NCBI GenBank assembly: GCA_002413345.1 | Contig: DHWU01000025.1 | Location: 1 to 21,539, forward strand | Length of the DNA: 21,539 nucleotides | Source of the DNA: Propionibacteriaceae bacterium UBA5174 | Lineage (GTDB): Bacteria; Actinomycetota; Actinomycetes; Propionibacteriales; Propionibacteriaceae | Direction: 5' to 3' | In this document: positions 8,461 to 15,402 of the stretch, one piece after another | Position numbering within the stretch: position 1 is the first letter of the stretch | Layout of the letters: each line of letters starts with the position of its first letter | The notes under the pieces: generated by a model | Told to the model about the DNA's origin: nothing | The model's database searches: none | The model's input: only the letters and a program-made list of their open reading frames with translations | Program-made: the position numbers and the translations under genes

Positions 8461-8490
8461 CAGGCGCCCCCAGGAACCTGGGAGCGCCTG
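8461..8490 (-). terminator. Probable metY terminator hairpin
   Basis: Two 14-nt arms (8461-8474 and 8477-8490) pair with a single mismatch around a very short loop. The hairpin lies 10 nt after the metY stop on the minus strand. A weak T-rich stretch (TTGCCTTTCC) follows. It separates metY from the aroQ promoter. Confidence 0.7.
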
Positions 8491-8500
8491 CCGAACCTAA

Positions 8501-9784
8501 TCAAAGCTGGGCAAGGGCCTGGTCTAGATCGGCGATCAGGTCGCCGACGTTCTCAATGCCAACACTCAACCGCACCAGCTCTGGCGGAACGCCAGCGGCA
8601 ACCAGTTCTTCGTCGTTGAGTTGGGAGTGGGTGGTGGTGGCGTTGTGAATCGCCAGGCTCTTCGCGTCGCCGATGTTGGCAAGGTGGCTGAAGAGCTCCA
8701 GTGCCTCAACGAACTTCTTGCCGGCATCGCGGCCGTCCTTCAGGCCGAAAGCCAAGATGCCGCCATAGCCACCGCCGGTAAGCACCCGATCGGCGACCTC
8801 CTTGTAGGGCGAGGACTCCAAACCGGGGTAGTTCACCCAAGACACCTTGTCGTGGCCCTCAAGGAATTTGGCCACCGCTAGTGCATTGGTGGAATGGCGT
8901 TCGATCCGAAGGTGCAGAGTTTCGAGCCCCTGCAGGAACAACCACGAGTTGAACGGGCTCAGGGCAGCGCCGGTGTTGCGGAGTAGCACGGTGCGGGCGC
9001 GAATGATGTACGCCGCCGCACCGGCAGCCTCGGTCCAGACTGCGCCGTGGTAGGCGGGGTCGGCCTTGGTGAGGCCGGGGAAACGGTCGGCGTGTGCAGC
9101 CCAATCAAAGTTTCCCGAATCCACCAGAATGCCGCCGATTGAAGTTCCGTGGCCACCGATGTACTTGGTGGCCGAATGGACGGCCACGTCCGCGCCGTGC
9201 TCGAAGACCTTGGCCAGAATTGGGGTTGGCACGGTGTTATCCACGATGAACGGCAAACCAAGGGCATGAGCTGCGGCCGACCAAGCGTCCAGATCGATCA
9301 CGTTGATTGCTGGGTTGCCGATGGTCTCCCCGAAGACCAGCTTGGTCTTGTCGTCAACATAGTTGGCGAGTTCCTCGGGCGTATTGGGGTCAATGAAGCG
9401 AGCTTCGATCCCGTACTGAGCCAGGGTGTGGGCGAATAGGGCGTAGGTGCCGCCATAGAGCGTCGACAGCGCCACGATGTTGTCGCCGGCGTAGGTCAGG
9501 TTCAACACGGCGTAGGTGATGGCAGCCGCGCCGGACGCGGTGGCTAGGGCGCCGACGCCGCCTTCGAGAGCGTTAACTCGGGCCTCGAAGATCGATTGAG
9601 TCGGGTTGGTGATTCGGCTGTAGATATTGCCGGGCTTGCGCAGCGCGAACAGGTCGGCGGCATCTTCGGTGTCTTCAAAGACATAGGCGGCGGTCTGGTA
9701 GATCGGCACTGCCCGGGAGTGAGTTGCGGAATCAGGTTCTTCCTGGCCGGCGTGTACTGCGAGGGTGTCGGGATGCAGGGACAT
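8501..9784 (-). CDS. metY: O-acetylhomoserine sulfhydrylase / aminocarboxypropyltransferase
   Basis: PLP enzyme of the Cys/Met metabolism family that makes homocysteine from O-acetylhomoserine and sulfide, in the cytoplasm. The 427-aa length matches MetY (longer than the roughly 390-aa MetB/MetZ type). Seen: N-terminal TLAVHAGQE; YSRITNPT; the PLP-phosphate and stacking region SGAAAITYAVLN and TLYGGTYALF; the cofactor Asp182 in VDNTVPTP; and the Schiff-base Lys207 in SATKYIGGHG. The C-terminus HSQLNDEELVAAGVPPELVRLSVGIE is typical. The ATG has a strong AAGGAGAG ribosome binding site at about 4 nt. No metX follows in the window. No SAM riboswitch pattern was found upstream, so control may lie at the inverted repeat 9853-9872 or further up. 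Confidence 0.95.
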   Translation of the reverse strand: MSLHPDTLAVHAGQEEPDSATHSRAVPIYQTAAYVFEDTEDAADLFALRKPGNIYSRITNPTQSIFEARVNALEGGVGALATASGAAAITYAVLNLTYAGDNIVALSTLYGGTYALFAHTLAQYGIEARFIDPNTPEELANYVDDKTKLVFGETIGNPAINVIDLDAWSAAAHALGLPFIVDNTVPTPILAKVFEHGADVAVHSATKYIGGHGTSIGGILVDSGNFDWAAHADRFPGLTKADPAYHGAVWTEAAGAAAYIIRARTVLLRNTGAALSPFNSWLFLQGLETLHLRIERHSTNALAVAKFLEGHDKVSWVNYPGLESSPYKEVADRVLTGGGYGGILAFGLKDGRDAGKKFVEALELFSHLANIGDAKSLAIHNATTTHSQLNDEELVAAGVPPELVRLSVGIENVGDLIADLDQALAQL

Positions 9785-9801
9785 TTCTCTCCTTGACTGG
9801 A

Positions 9802-10023
9802 TTAGTTGAGTCGTTTTGCCCTGCCCGAGTCGGTCAGGGTGCGTGAAAGGGTCTGATCTGGACGTGGATCAGCGGTGGTCTTGAGAACCGTGGTTAGGTG
9901 AGTCGTGGCTTGGTTCAGCACATTCGACAACACGCCATCGACGCCATGCAGCGACAACACAAGGTTGCGGCACTCGTCGAGGTCATGGGCTGAGATTAGC
10001 ACCGGCGTTCGGAGGTCGGTCAA
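9802..10023 (-). CDS. Hypothetical 73-aa protein upstream of metY (doubtful)
   Basis: Short ORF from a TTG at 10023 ending 17 nt before the metY start. In favour: AGGA sits 5 nt before the TTG, the third codon positions are GC-rich like neighbouring genes, and without it the guaA-metY gap would be about 300 nt in an otherwise tightly packed region. Against: the start is rare, composition is bland with no domain I recognise, and the C-terminal half is low in structure-forming residues. It contains one Cys and no membrane segment. If not a gene, this stretch is the metY leader. The role, and whether it is made at all, are unknown. Confidence 0.35.
   Translation of the reverse strand: MTDLRTPVLISAHDLDECRNLVLSLHGVDGVLSNVLNQATTHLTTVLKTTADPRPDQTLSRTLTDSGRAKRLN
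9853..9872. repeat. Inverted repeat CTGATC-N8-GATCAG upstream of metY
   Basis: Perfect 6-bp arms spaced by 8 nt, about 70 nt upstream of the metY ATG and inside the doubtful 73-aa ORF. It could be an operator for metY or a chance palindrome. Confidence 0.3.
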
Positions 10024-10044
10024 TCCAGTCCTGCTATCTGGTCA

Positions 10045-10072
10045 TTGGTTGGGGTCGCGCAAGCCATAGAAT
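10045..10072 (+). promoter_or_regulatory. guaA promoter, likely leaderless
   Basis: A -35-like TTGGTT (10045-10050), a 16-nt spacer and a -10 TAGAAT (10067-10072). The ATG of guaA is 8 nt further on, so transcription should begin at or next to the start codon. There is no ribosome binding site. Confidence 0.6.
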
Positions 10073-10080
10073 CGTGCACC

Positions 10081-11646
10081 ATGAGCGCCGAACACGATCT
10101 GGTGCTGGTTGTCGATTTTGGCGCCCAGTACGCCCAACTCATTGCCCGTAGGGTCCGCGAAGCCGAGGTTTACTCCGAGATCGTGCCGCACACGATGCCG
10201 GTGGCTGATCTGTTGGCCAAGAAGCCAGCCGCAGTGATCCTGTCAGGCGGGCCCAGTTCGGTGTACGAACCCGGCGCTCCCACACTCGAACTCGCCTTGT
10301 TGCAGGCTCAGGTGCCGGTGTTCGGGATCTGCTACGGCTTTATGGCGATGGCTGCCGCGCTTGGTGGCACCGTGGCGCAGACCGGCCAGCGAGAATATGG
10401 ACGCACCGCCGTTGAGGTGTTGGACGCTGGAGTGTTGCTGGCCGGTTTACCCGCCACCTTGACTAGTTGGATGTCGCACGGTGATGAGGTGGTTGCCGCA
10501 CCACCAGGATTCATCGTGAATGCTCGCTCGCCGCGGGCCACTGTCGCCGCGTTTGAGAATCCTGAGGCACGGCTGGCTGGCGTTCAATGGCATCCGGAGG
10601 TGCTCCATTCCGAGCATGGGCAGCGGGTCTTGGAACGGTTTTTGTGGGAGATCGCCGGTTGTCGGCGCACCTGGGACAGCGCCAACATCGTTGAGGACCA
10701 AGTTGCCAAGATTCGCTCTCAGGTGGGCAGTTCCCGGGCGATTTGCGGATTGTCTGGTGGCGTTGATTCGGCGGTGGCCGCAGCGCTGGTGCAGCGCGCA
10801 ATCGGCGACCAACTCACCTGTGTATTCGTCGACCACGGTCTGCTGCGTAGCGGGGAAGCTGAGCAGGTCGAGCACGACTTTGTCGAGGCGACCGGTGCGA
10901 AACTCAAAGTCGTCGATGCCGCTGAAGTGTTCCTCGGCTACCTGGCAGGGGTCACCGATCCGGAGACCAAGCGCAAGATCATTGGCCGCGAGTTCATTCG
11001 CAGCTTCGAGGCCGCTCAGCGTGAGGTGATCGCCGAAGCCCCTGAAGGCGCCCCGGTCGAGTTCCTGGTGCAAGGCACCCTTTATCCAGATGTGGTCGAA
11101 TCCGGTGGTGGTGAGGGCGCGGCCAATATCAAGAGCCACCACAACGTGGGCGGTCTGCCTGACGACCTGGAATTTGCGCTGGTGGAGCCGCTGCGCACTC
11201 TGTTCAAAGACGAAGTGCGGGCTGTGGGTCGCGAGCTCGGATTGCCCGAGCACATCGTGGGGCGGCACCCCTTCCCAGGGCCTGGCTTGGCGATTCGGAT
11301 CGTCGGTGCCGTGGACGCCGACCGGTTGCGGATCCTGCGCGATGCTGATGCGATCGTCCGCGAAGAGACCACCGCAGCCGGGCTGGATGCCCAGATTTGG
11401 CAGTTCCCGGTGGTGCTGCTGGCTGACGTCCGATCGGTGGGAGTGCAGGGCGACGGGCGCACCTACGGCCATCCAATCGTGCTGCGGCCGGTTTCCAGCG
11501 AGGACGCCATGACGGCCGACTGGAGTCGGTTGCCCTACGAACTACTGGAGCGGATCAGCACCCGGATCACCAACGAGGTGCCGGAAGTGAACCGAGTGGT
11601 TCTGGATGTCACCAGCAAGCCACCGGGCACGATCGAGTGGGAGTGA
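10081..11646 (+). CDS. guaA: GMP synthase (glutamine-hydrolysing)
   Basis: Aminates XMP to GMP using glutamine and ATP, the step after IMP dehydrogenase. The 521-aa protein has a class I amidotransferase domain (residues about 7-195) with nucleophile Cys84 and the His171/Glu173 pair in WHPE. An ATP-pyrophosphatase domain has the P-loop SGGVDS (225-230). The C-terminal dimerisation domain ends ITNEVPEVNRVVLDVTSKPPGTIEWE in the canonical way. Odd point: the loop after the nucleophile reads CYGFM, with Met88 where the family has Gln (CYGMQ/CYGFQ), a residue that normally contacts substrate glutamine. I chose the ATG at 10081 because an upstream in-frame TTG (10045) falls in the promoter. A 14-bp stem terminator follows the stop. 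Confidence 0.97.
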   Translation: MSAEHDLVLVVDFGAQYAQLIARRVREAEVYSEIVPHTMPVADLLAKKPAAVILSGGPSSVYEPGAPTLELALLQAQVPVFGICYGFMAMAAALGGTVAQTGQREYGRTAVEVLDAGVLLAGLPATLTSWMSHGDEVVAAPPGFIVNARSPRATVAAFENPEARLAGVQWHPEVLHSEHGQRVLERFLWEIAGCRRTWDSANIVEDQVAKIRSQVGSSRAICGLSGGVDSAVAAALVQRAIGDQLTCVFVDHGLLRSGEAEQVEHDFVEATGAKLKVVDAAEVFLGYLAGVTDPETKRKIIGREFIRSFEAAQREVIAEAPEGAPVEFLVQGTLYPDVVESGGGEGAANIKSHHNVGGLPDDLEFALVEPLRTLFKDEVRAVGRELGLPEHIVGRHPFPGPGLAIRIVGAVDADRLRILRDADAIVREETTAAGLDAQIWQFPVVLLADVRSVGVQGDGRTYGHPIVLRPVSSEDAMTADWSRLPYELLERISTRITNEVPEVNRVVLDVTSKPPGTIEWE

Positions 11647-11654
11647 CCAAGGCC

Positions 11655-11697
11655 TTGGCGAGTCGGCTACTCAGCTTGGCTGCAGCCGACTCGCCAA
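11655..11697. terminator. Convergent bidirectional terminator hairpin
   Basis: Arms TTGGCGAGTCGGCT (11655-11668) and its exact complement (11684-11697), with a 15-nt loop. It fills the gap between the guaA stop and the stop of the converging PspC gene. There is no U-tract on either side, as is common in actinobacteria. Confidence 0.8.
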
Positions 11698-11702
11698 ACG
11701 GT

Positions 11703-11948
11703 TCAGCTGGGGTTTGACTTGCCAGCTCCGAAGGCCCGTTTGAGGTCTTCGAAACCGGTGCCACCGCCGTCGATGGGCAACACGAGCCACAAGACGATGT
11801 AGACCGCAATCGGGATGCCGGTGAACAGTGTCACCACTGCCCACAGGATTCGGGTCAACGTGGGGTCGATCCCGAATGAGCGAGCCACGCCGCCGCAGAC
11901 TCCGGCCAGCATCTTGTCGCTACTGGAGCGAACTAGTTCTTCTTTCAT
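11703..11948 (-). CDS. Small PspC-domain membrane protein
   Basis: An 81-aa protein that is almost only a PspC domain: a charged N-terminus (MKEELVRSSSDKMLAGVCGGVARSFGI), an amphipathic stretch, one or two membrane passes (ILWAVVTLFTGIPIAVYIVLWLVLP), and a short polar tail with DGGGTGFEDLKRAFGAGK. PspC proteins act in envelope-stress responses at the membrane. The start has AAGGA at 7 nt. It is the last gene of a three-gene minus-strand unit that diverges from a PspC histidine kinase, so it is likely an output or modulator of that system (inference). Confidence 0.88.
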   Translation of the reverse strand: MKEELVRSSSDKMLAGVCGGVARSFGIDPTLTRILWAVVTLFTGIPIAVYIVLWLVLPIDGGGTGFEDLKRAFGAGKSNPS

Positions 11949-11969
11949 GATTGTTCCTTTCTGAACAGA

Positions 11970-12143
11970 TCAGTGTTTCTCGCCGGTGAGCAAGAGCATG
12001 CCCACCCCAGTCACTACTAATGCGATGGGTGCCAGCATCCCTGCCAGTCGCCAATCGATCTGGCCCCAGGAGGCCCATAAACCGAGCCAGGACAAGGCCA
12101 AACAGGCCATGCCTAGGGCAAAAGAGGTGCGGTCAGGTTTCAT
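11970..12143 (-). CDS. 57-aa small membrane protein, translationally coupled
   Basis: The ATG at 12143 overlaps the stop of the upstream PspC gene in an ATGA, and the frame runs to a TGA at 11970. The protein starts MKPDRTSFALGM and has two hydrophobic segments (about residues 8-25 and 33-53) joined by a Trp-rich turn (WASWGQIDWRLAG), ending LLLTGEKH. No domain name can be given. The coupled start, the hydrophobic pattern and the position between two PspC genes make it a real gene, probably of the same envelope-stress unit. Confidence 0.75.
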   Translation of the reverse strand: MKPDRTSFALGMACLALSWLGLWASWGQIDWRLAGMLAPIALVVTGVGMLLLTGEKH

Positions 12144-13306
12144 TGGCGCACCTCTAGATTTCCGAACCCCTGAGTGAGTTCGATGTGTAGCGCGGGGCCA
12201 GAACTGGCCCCAAAGGTTTCGGTGCCAGACAGATCCAGACCGTGCTGGCCTTGGTTACCGAGCTTGCTTTCGCCTGCTTTCAGATGCCAATTGATCGAGC
12301 TGGCGTTGACTTGGGGCATCTGCACAGTGACGTCACCAGCGTCCACCTTGATCACAACGGTGGTGTCCTTGGTGAGTTTCAACTGGCTGAGATCTAGGTT
12401 CACATCTCCGGCCGCCACCATGATCTGGGAGGGCAGTTGGGACGGATCAGTGATCACTTTGGTCACATCGCCGATGCTTCCGGTGACTGGAAAGAGCTGG
12501 GTCAGCAGGGCGATTGCGGTGACGATGGCCGCCGGCACCAACAGCGGCGGACGACGCGAGCGGCGCGCAGCCACCAGCAAGGTGATTCCGAGGCTACCTA
12601 GCGCCGCTGACAGGTAAGCCAGCGGCGGGGTCGCCAGTCCGAAAACCAGACCGGTCAGCGCTATCGCGCCAGTACTCAGCCCGATCAGAGTTAAAGCGAC
12701 GCCCCACAACCTCCAGTTTGGCGTGGTGCCCGCGGGAACCTCCGGCAGGGGATCGTCATTAACCAGTTGGTCGCCTGGATCGGTGTAAGGCTGCTGCCAT
12801 AACCCGGTGTTGGCCGGCTCGAAACCAGCAACCTGTTCCTCTGCCAACCGCAGCCGCCAGGATTGCGCCGCGCGGTCGAATTCGGAGGGGGCGGGTAGCT
12901 GGCGTTGGATCGGCCGGTCGCGTCTGCGGAAGACTCCGAACCACAACACAACCGCGATCACAGCTAGTGGGACAAAGGCTGTCCAACTCCCAATTGCCCA
13001 AGTTGCCGCCGCTGCTGCGGCCACCACAACTGCGGCGAGCGACCCTTTGGGCCACGCCCGCAGGGCTGGTATTGCGCTGGCCAGCGGGCCGTAGGTCTCT
13101 CCCTCTTTGGGCATCAGTAGCAGCCCAGCCAGATACAGGGCCGCGCCTAGGCCACCGAAGGCGATGGCTAATACCACGGTGATAATCCGCACGATCTTGG
13201 CTTCAACGCCCAGGCTGCGGGCCACCCCGGCGCAGACCCCGGCCAACATCGCCCCTTCATCGGAGCGGCGTAGCGCAGGCAGGTTTTCGGGCACAGAACC
13301 ATTCAA
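12140..13306 (-). CDS. PspC-domain membrane protein with C-terminal beta-rich domain (EsrI-like)
   Basis: A 388-aa membrane protein. Seen: an N-terminal PspC domain (about residues 8-66, with GAMLAGVCAGVARSLG and a first membrane helix), two further hydrophobic blocks (about 75-110 and 198-270), a polar linker between them, and a soluble C-terminal domain (about 285-388). That domain repeats short beta motifs such as AAGDVNLDLSQL and DAGDVTVQMPQV, like the LiaF/toast-rack type domains. Its layout, divergent from a PspC kinase and NarL regulator, matches EsrI, the membrane inhibitor of the EsrISR system in Corynebacterium glutamicum; I infer the same sensing role. The start is uncertain: TTG at 13306 or GTG at 13294, neither with a good ribosome binding site. 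The stop overlaps the next ATG by 4 nt. Confidence 0.82.
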   Translation of the reverse strand: MNGSVPENLPALRRSDEGAMLAGVCAGVARSLGVEAKIVRIITVVLAIAFGGLGAALYLAGLLLMPKEGETYGPLASAIPALRAWPKGSLAAVVVAAAAAATWAIGSWTAFVPLAVIAVVLWFGVFRRRDRPIQRQLPAPSEFDRAAQSWRLRLAEEQVAGFEPANTGLWQQPYTDPGDQLVNDDPLPEVPAGTTPNWRLWGVALTLIGLSTGAIALTGLVFGLATPPLAYLSAALGSLGITLLVAARRSRRPPLLVPAAIVTAIALLTQLFPVTGSIGDVTKVITDPSQLPSQIMVAAGDVNLDLSQLKLTKDTTVVIKVDAGDVTVQMPQVNASSINWHLKAGESKLGNQGQHGLDLSGTETFGASSGPALHIELTQGFGNLEVRQ

Positions 13307-13475
13307 CGTCGTTGGCCCAGCATTTGCTATGGGGGTCCTCCCTGAGCGTTGCTGGAATCACCCCCGAGAGCGAGCTGGGTGTGCGCGGTCTGTTTCGGAG
13401 CGTCTGAAGCTTTAGAGGTGAGCGTCGGGTTGCAGCCAGTATTCTCAGATCGGGTCGCAGCTAAGGAGGCTGGCA
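13307..13475. promoter_or_regulatory. Divergent promoter region of the PspC/two-component locus
   Basis: 169 nt between the oppositely oriented PspC gene and the histidine kinase. Seen: an inverted repeat of GGGGGT (13331-13336) and ACCCCC (13360-13365) spaced by 23 nt, a TATTCT -10-like box at 13440-13445 facing the kinase, and AAGGAGG just before the kinase start. It is a natural place for autoregulation by the NarL-type regulator (inference). Confidence 0.4.
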
Positions 13476-14717
13476 GTGAGCGTTGACACTGCTCCACGAT
13501 CAGTGCGCCCGCTGAATGCGGCTTGGATCGGTGGGGTGTGTGCCGGTCTGGCGACTCAACTTGGGTGGCCGGTGTTGGTGCTCCGGATGGTCTTTGTGAT
13601 TCTCGGCGCCTTCAATCTGGTGGGCATTGTGAGCTATCTGGCGTTGTGGTTGGTGATGCCTGAACAGCAAGAACGGCGCAGCGCTCCCGGTCTGGAGTCG
13701 CACCTGCGGACCGGGCTGCGGCCGCGTGCTGCGGGGACGCTTAGCGCCGTCGATGTTGGATTGGCGGTTGCGTTCGGGCTAGTCGGGGTTGGGGTGCTTT
13801 GGCTGGTGCAGATGGCCGGTTGGGGTCCGGACACCACCTACCTGCTCGCTGGGCTATTGGCTGGCTTGGGCCTGGGCTTGATCTGGAGGCAGGCCGATCG
13901 GGTGTCGGCCAGGGAAGTTCGCTCTGGCACCGGCTGGCGGCGGCTGGTTGAACCTTTGCTGGTGCACTGGACCTCATTGGTCGGAGTTCTTGGTGGCCTG
14001 GTGGCGTTGTCCGGTTCGGTGGCAGTTTTGGTGGTGGCCCAATCTGCTTGGACTGACATTGAGCAACTTCTCGCAGGTGTTGGTCTGGCCGCAGCGGCGC
14101 TGGCACTGGCCAGCTTGCCCTGGGTGCTGCGAGTACGGCGGACTCTCGCCGATGCGCGTCAGGACGCCTTACTGGCAGATGCACGCGCCGATATGGCCGC
14201 TCATTTGCATGATTCGGTGCTGCAGACATTGGCGCTCATCCAGCGCCAGGCGTCCGATCCGAAGAAGGTGACTGCGTTGGCTCGACGCCAGGAACGAGAG
14301 CTGCGGCAGTGGCTCTATGGTGAGGCGCCGGCGTCCGGGTCGCTAGTGGAGGCTCTCACCGAAGAAATGCTGGATGTGGAGACTTCTCACGGGGTTGATG
14401 TGGAGTTGGTGTCAGTTGGTGATCTGGAGCTGACTCCAGAGCTGACTGCGGTGGCGCGCGCGGCCCGGGAGGCCATGGTGAACGCCGCCAAGCATTCTGG
14501 CTCTGATCGCATCGATCTGTATGTGGAGGTTGATGATCACCTAGTTGCGGTGTACATCCGTGATCGGGGGATCGGGTTTGACCTGGCTGTGGTGGAGGAA
14601 GATCGCATGGGAGTGCGGGGTTCGATCGTCGAGCGAGTGAAACGTGCGGGCGGACGGGCGATAATCAGAACGGCGCCTGGTGAGGGCACTGAAGTGAGAC
14701 TGGAGTTACCACGATGA
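13476..14717 (+). CDS. PspC-domain sensor histidine kinase (HisKA_3/NarX type, EsrS-like)
   Basis: Membrane sensor kinase of 413 aa. Seen: PspC domain at residues 10-62 (WIGGVCAGLATQLG, then LVGIVSYLALWLVMP); four more hydrophobic segments (about 92-112, 120-137, 165-190, 198-217); a dimerisation/phosphoacceptor helix with His245 in HDSVLQ; and a HATPase domain with N-box Asn336 (AREAMVNAAKHSG) and G1 box DRGIGFD (363-369). The GTG start has AAGGAGG at about 7 nt. It overlaps the response-regulator ATG by 4 nt, so the pair is translationally coupled. With the divergent PspC genes it forms an envelope-stress circuit resembling EsrS (inference). Confidence 0.93.
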   Translation: MSVDTAPRSVRPLNAAWIGGVCAGLATQLGWPVLVLRMVFVILGAFNLVGIVSYLALWLVMPEQQERRSAPGLESHLRTGLRPRAAGTLSAVDVGLAVAFGLVGVGVLWLVQMAGWGPDTTYLLAGLLAGLGLGLIWRQADRVSAREVRSGTGWRRLVEPLLVHWTSLVGVLGGLVALSGSVAVLVVAQSAWTDIEQLLAGVGLAAAALALASLPWVLRVRRTLADARQDALLADARADMAAHLHDSVLQTLALIQRQASDPKKVTALARRQERELRQWLYGEAPASGSLVEALTEEMLDVETSHGVDVELVSVGDLELTPELTAVARAAREAMVNAAKHSGSDRIDLYVEVDDHLVAVYIRDRGIGFDLAVVEEDRMGVRGSIVERVKRAGGRAIIRTAPGEGTEVRLELPR

Positions 14718-15376
14718 GCGAAGAACCGAAGACGCCGGTGGTTTGGCGGGTAGTCATAGTCGACGATCATGCGATGTTTCGAAGCGGTGTGAAGCACGAC
14801 ATTGGTTCTCGGGTTCAGGTGGTCGGCGAGGGCGAAGATGTGCCGACTGCGGTTGCCGCGATCCTGACTGCAGTTCCCGATGTGGTGCTGCTGGACGTCC
14901 ATTTGCCTGGGGGTGGTGGTGCGGAGGTGATCAAACAGGTCGGTGCCGTCGAACCCGCGGTGAAGTTCCTAGCTCTGTCGGTATCGGATGCCGCCGAAGA
15001 TGTGATCGGCATCATCAGAGCGGGCGCCCGGGGATACGTGACCAAGTCGATCTCAGCCGATGAGCTGATTGAAGCGGTTGGCCGAGTCGCCGAAGGGGAT
15101 GCGGTTTTCTCGCCACGGCTGGCTGGCTTCGTGCTGGACGCCTTTTCTGGCGCGATCGAGGTGGCCAGCATCGATGAGGACTTGGATCGGCTGAGTCAAC
15201 GCGAGCGCGAGGTGCTGCGCTTGATCGCGCGTGGGTACGCCTATAAGGAAGTCGCCAAGGAGCTGTTCATCTCGATCAAGACTGTCGAGACCCACGTCTC
15301 AAGCGTGCTGCGAAAGCTGCAGCTCTCGAACCGCCACCAGCTCACCCGCTGGGCCACTGACCGCAAGCTCGTCTGA
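14714..15376 (+). CDS. LuxR/NarL-family response regulator (EsrR-like)
   Basis: Cytoplasmic DNA-binding regulator of 220 aa, partner of the preceding kinase. The receiver domain has acidic Asp17/Asp18, phosphoacceptor Asp61 in VVLLD, switch Ser89 and Lys111 in GYVTKS. The output domain is a LuxR-type helix-turn-helix (about residues 155-215: LSQREREVLRLIARGYAYKE, then SIKTVETHVSSVLRKL). The start overlaps the kinase stop in ATGA. Likely targets are the divergent PspC operon and its own promoter (inference). Confidence 0.95.
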   Translation: MSEEPKTPVVWRVVIVDDHAMFRSGVKHDIGSRVQVVGEGEDVPTAVAAILTAVPDVVLLDVHLPGGGGAEVIKQVGAVEPAVKFLALSVSDAAEDVIGIIRAGARGYVTKSISADELIEAVGRVAEGDAVFSPRLAGFVLDAFSGAIEVASIDEDLDRLSQREREVLRLIARGYAYKEVAKELFISIKTVETHVSSVLRKLQLSNRHQLTRWATDRKLV

Positions 15377-15379
15377 GCC

Positions 15380-15399
15380 TGCCGGCGGAGTCGCCAGCA
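15380..15399. terminator. Possible convergent terminator hairpin
   Basis: TGCCGGCG, a 4-nt loop, then CGCCAGCA: an 8-bp stem with one mismatch in the short gap between the response regulator and the converging ABC ATPase. No U-tract. Confidence 0.4.
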
Positions 15400-15402
15400 A
15401 GG

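Noticed and set aside
9785..10044. SAM riboswitch upstream of metY
   Set aside because: Looked for SAM-I/SAM-II/SAM-IV-like conserved cores on the minus strand and saw none; a covariance-model search would settle it.
10045..10080. Upstream TTG start of guaA
   Set aside because: The 12 extra codons contain the -35 and -10 boxes; GuaA proteins begin near the ATG at 10081.
10447..11472. 341-codon open frame on the minus strand opposite guaA
   Set aside because: It lies fully inside guaA, which has every catalytic motif; the antisense product has no recognisable domain. High GC creates long antisense frames.
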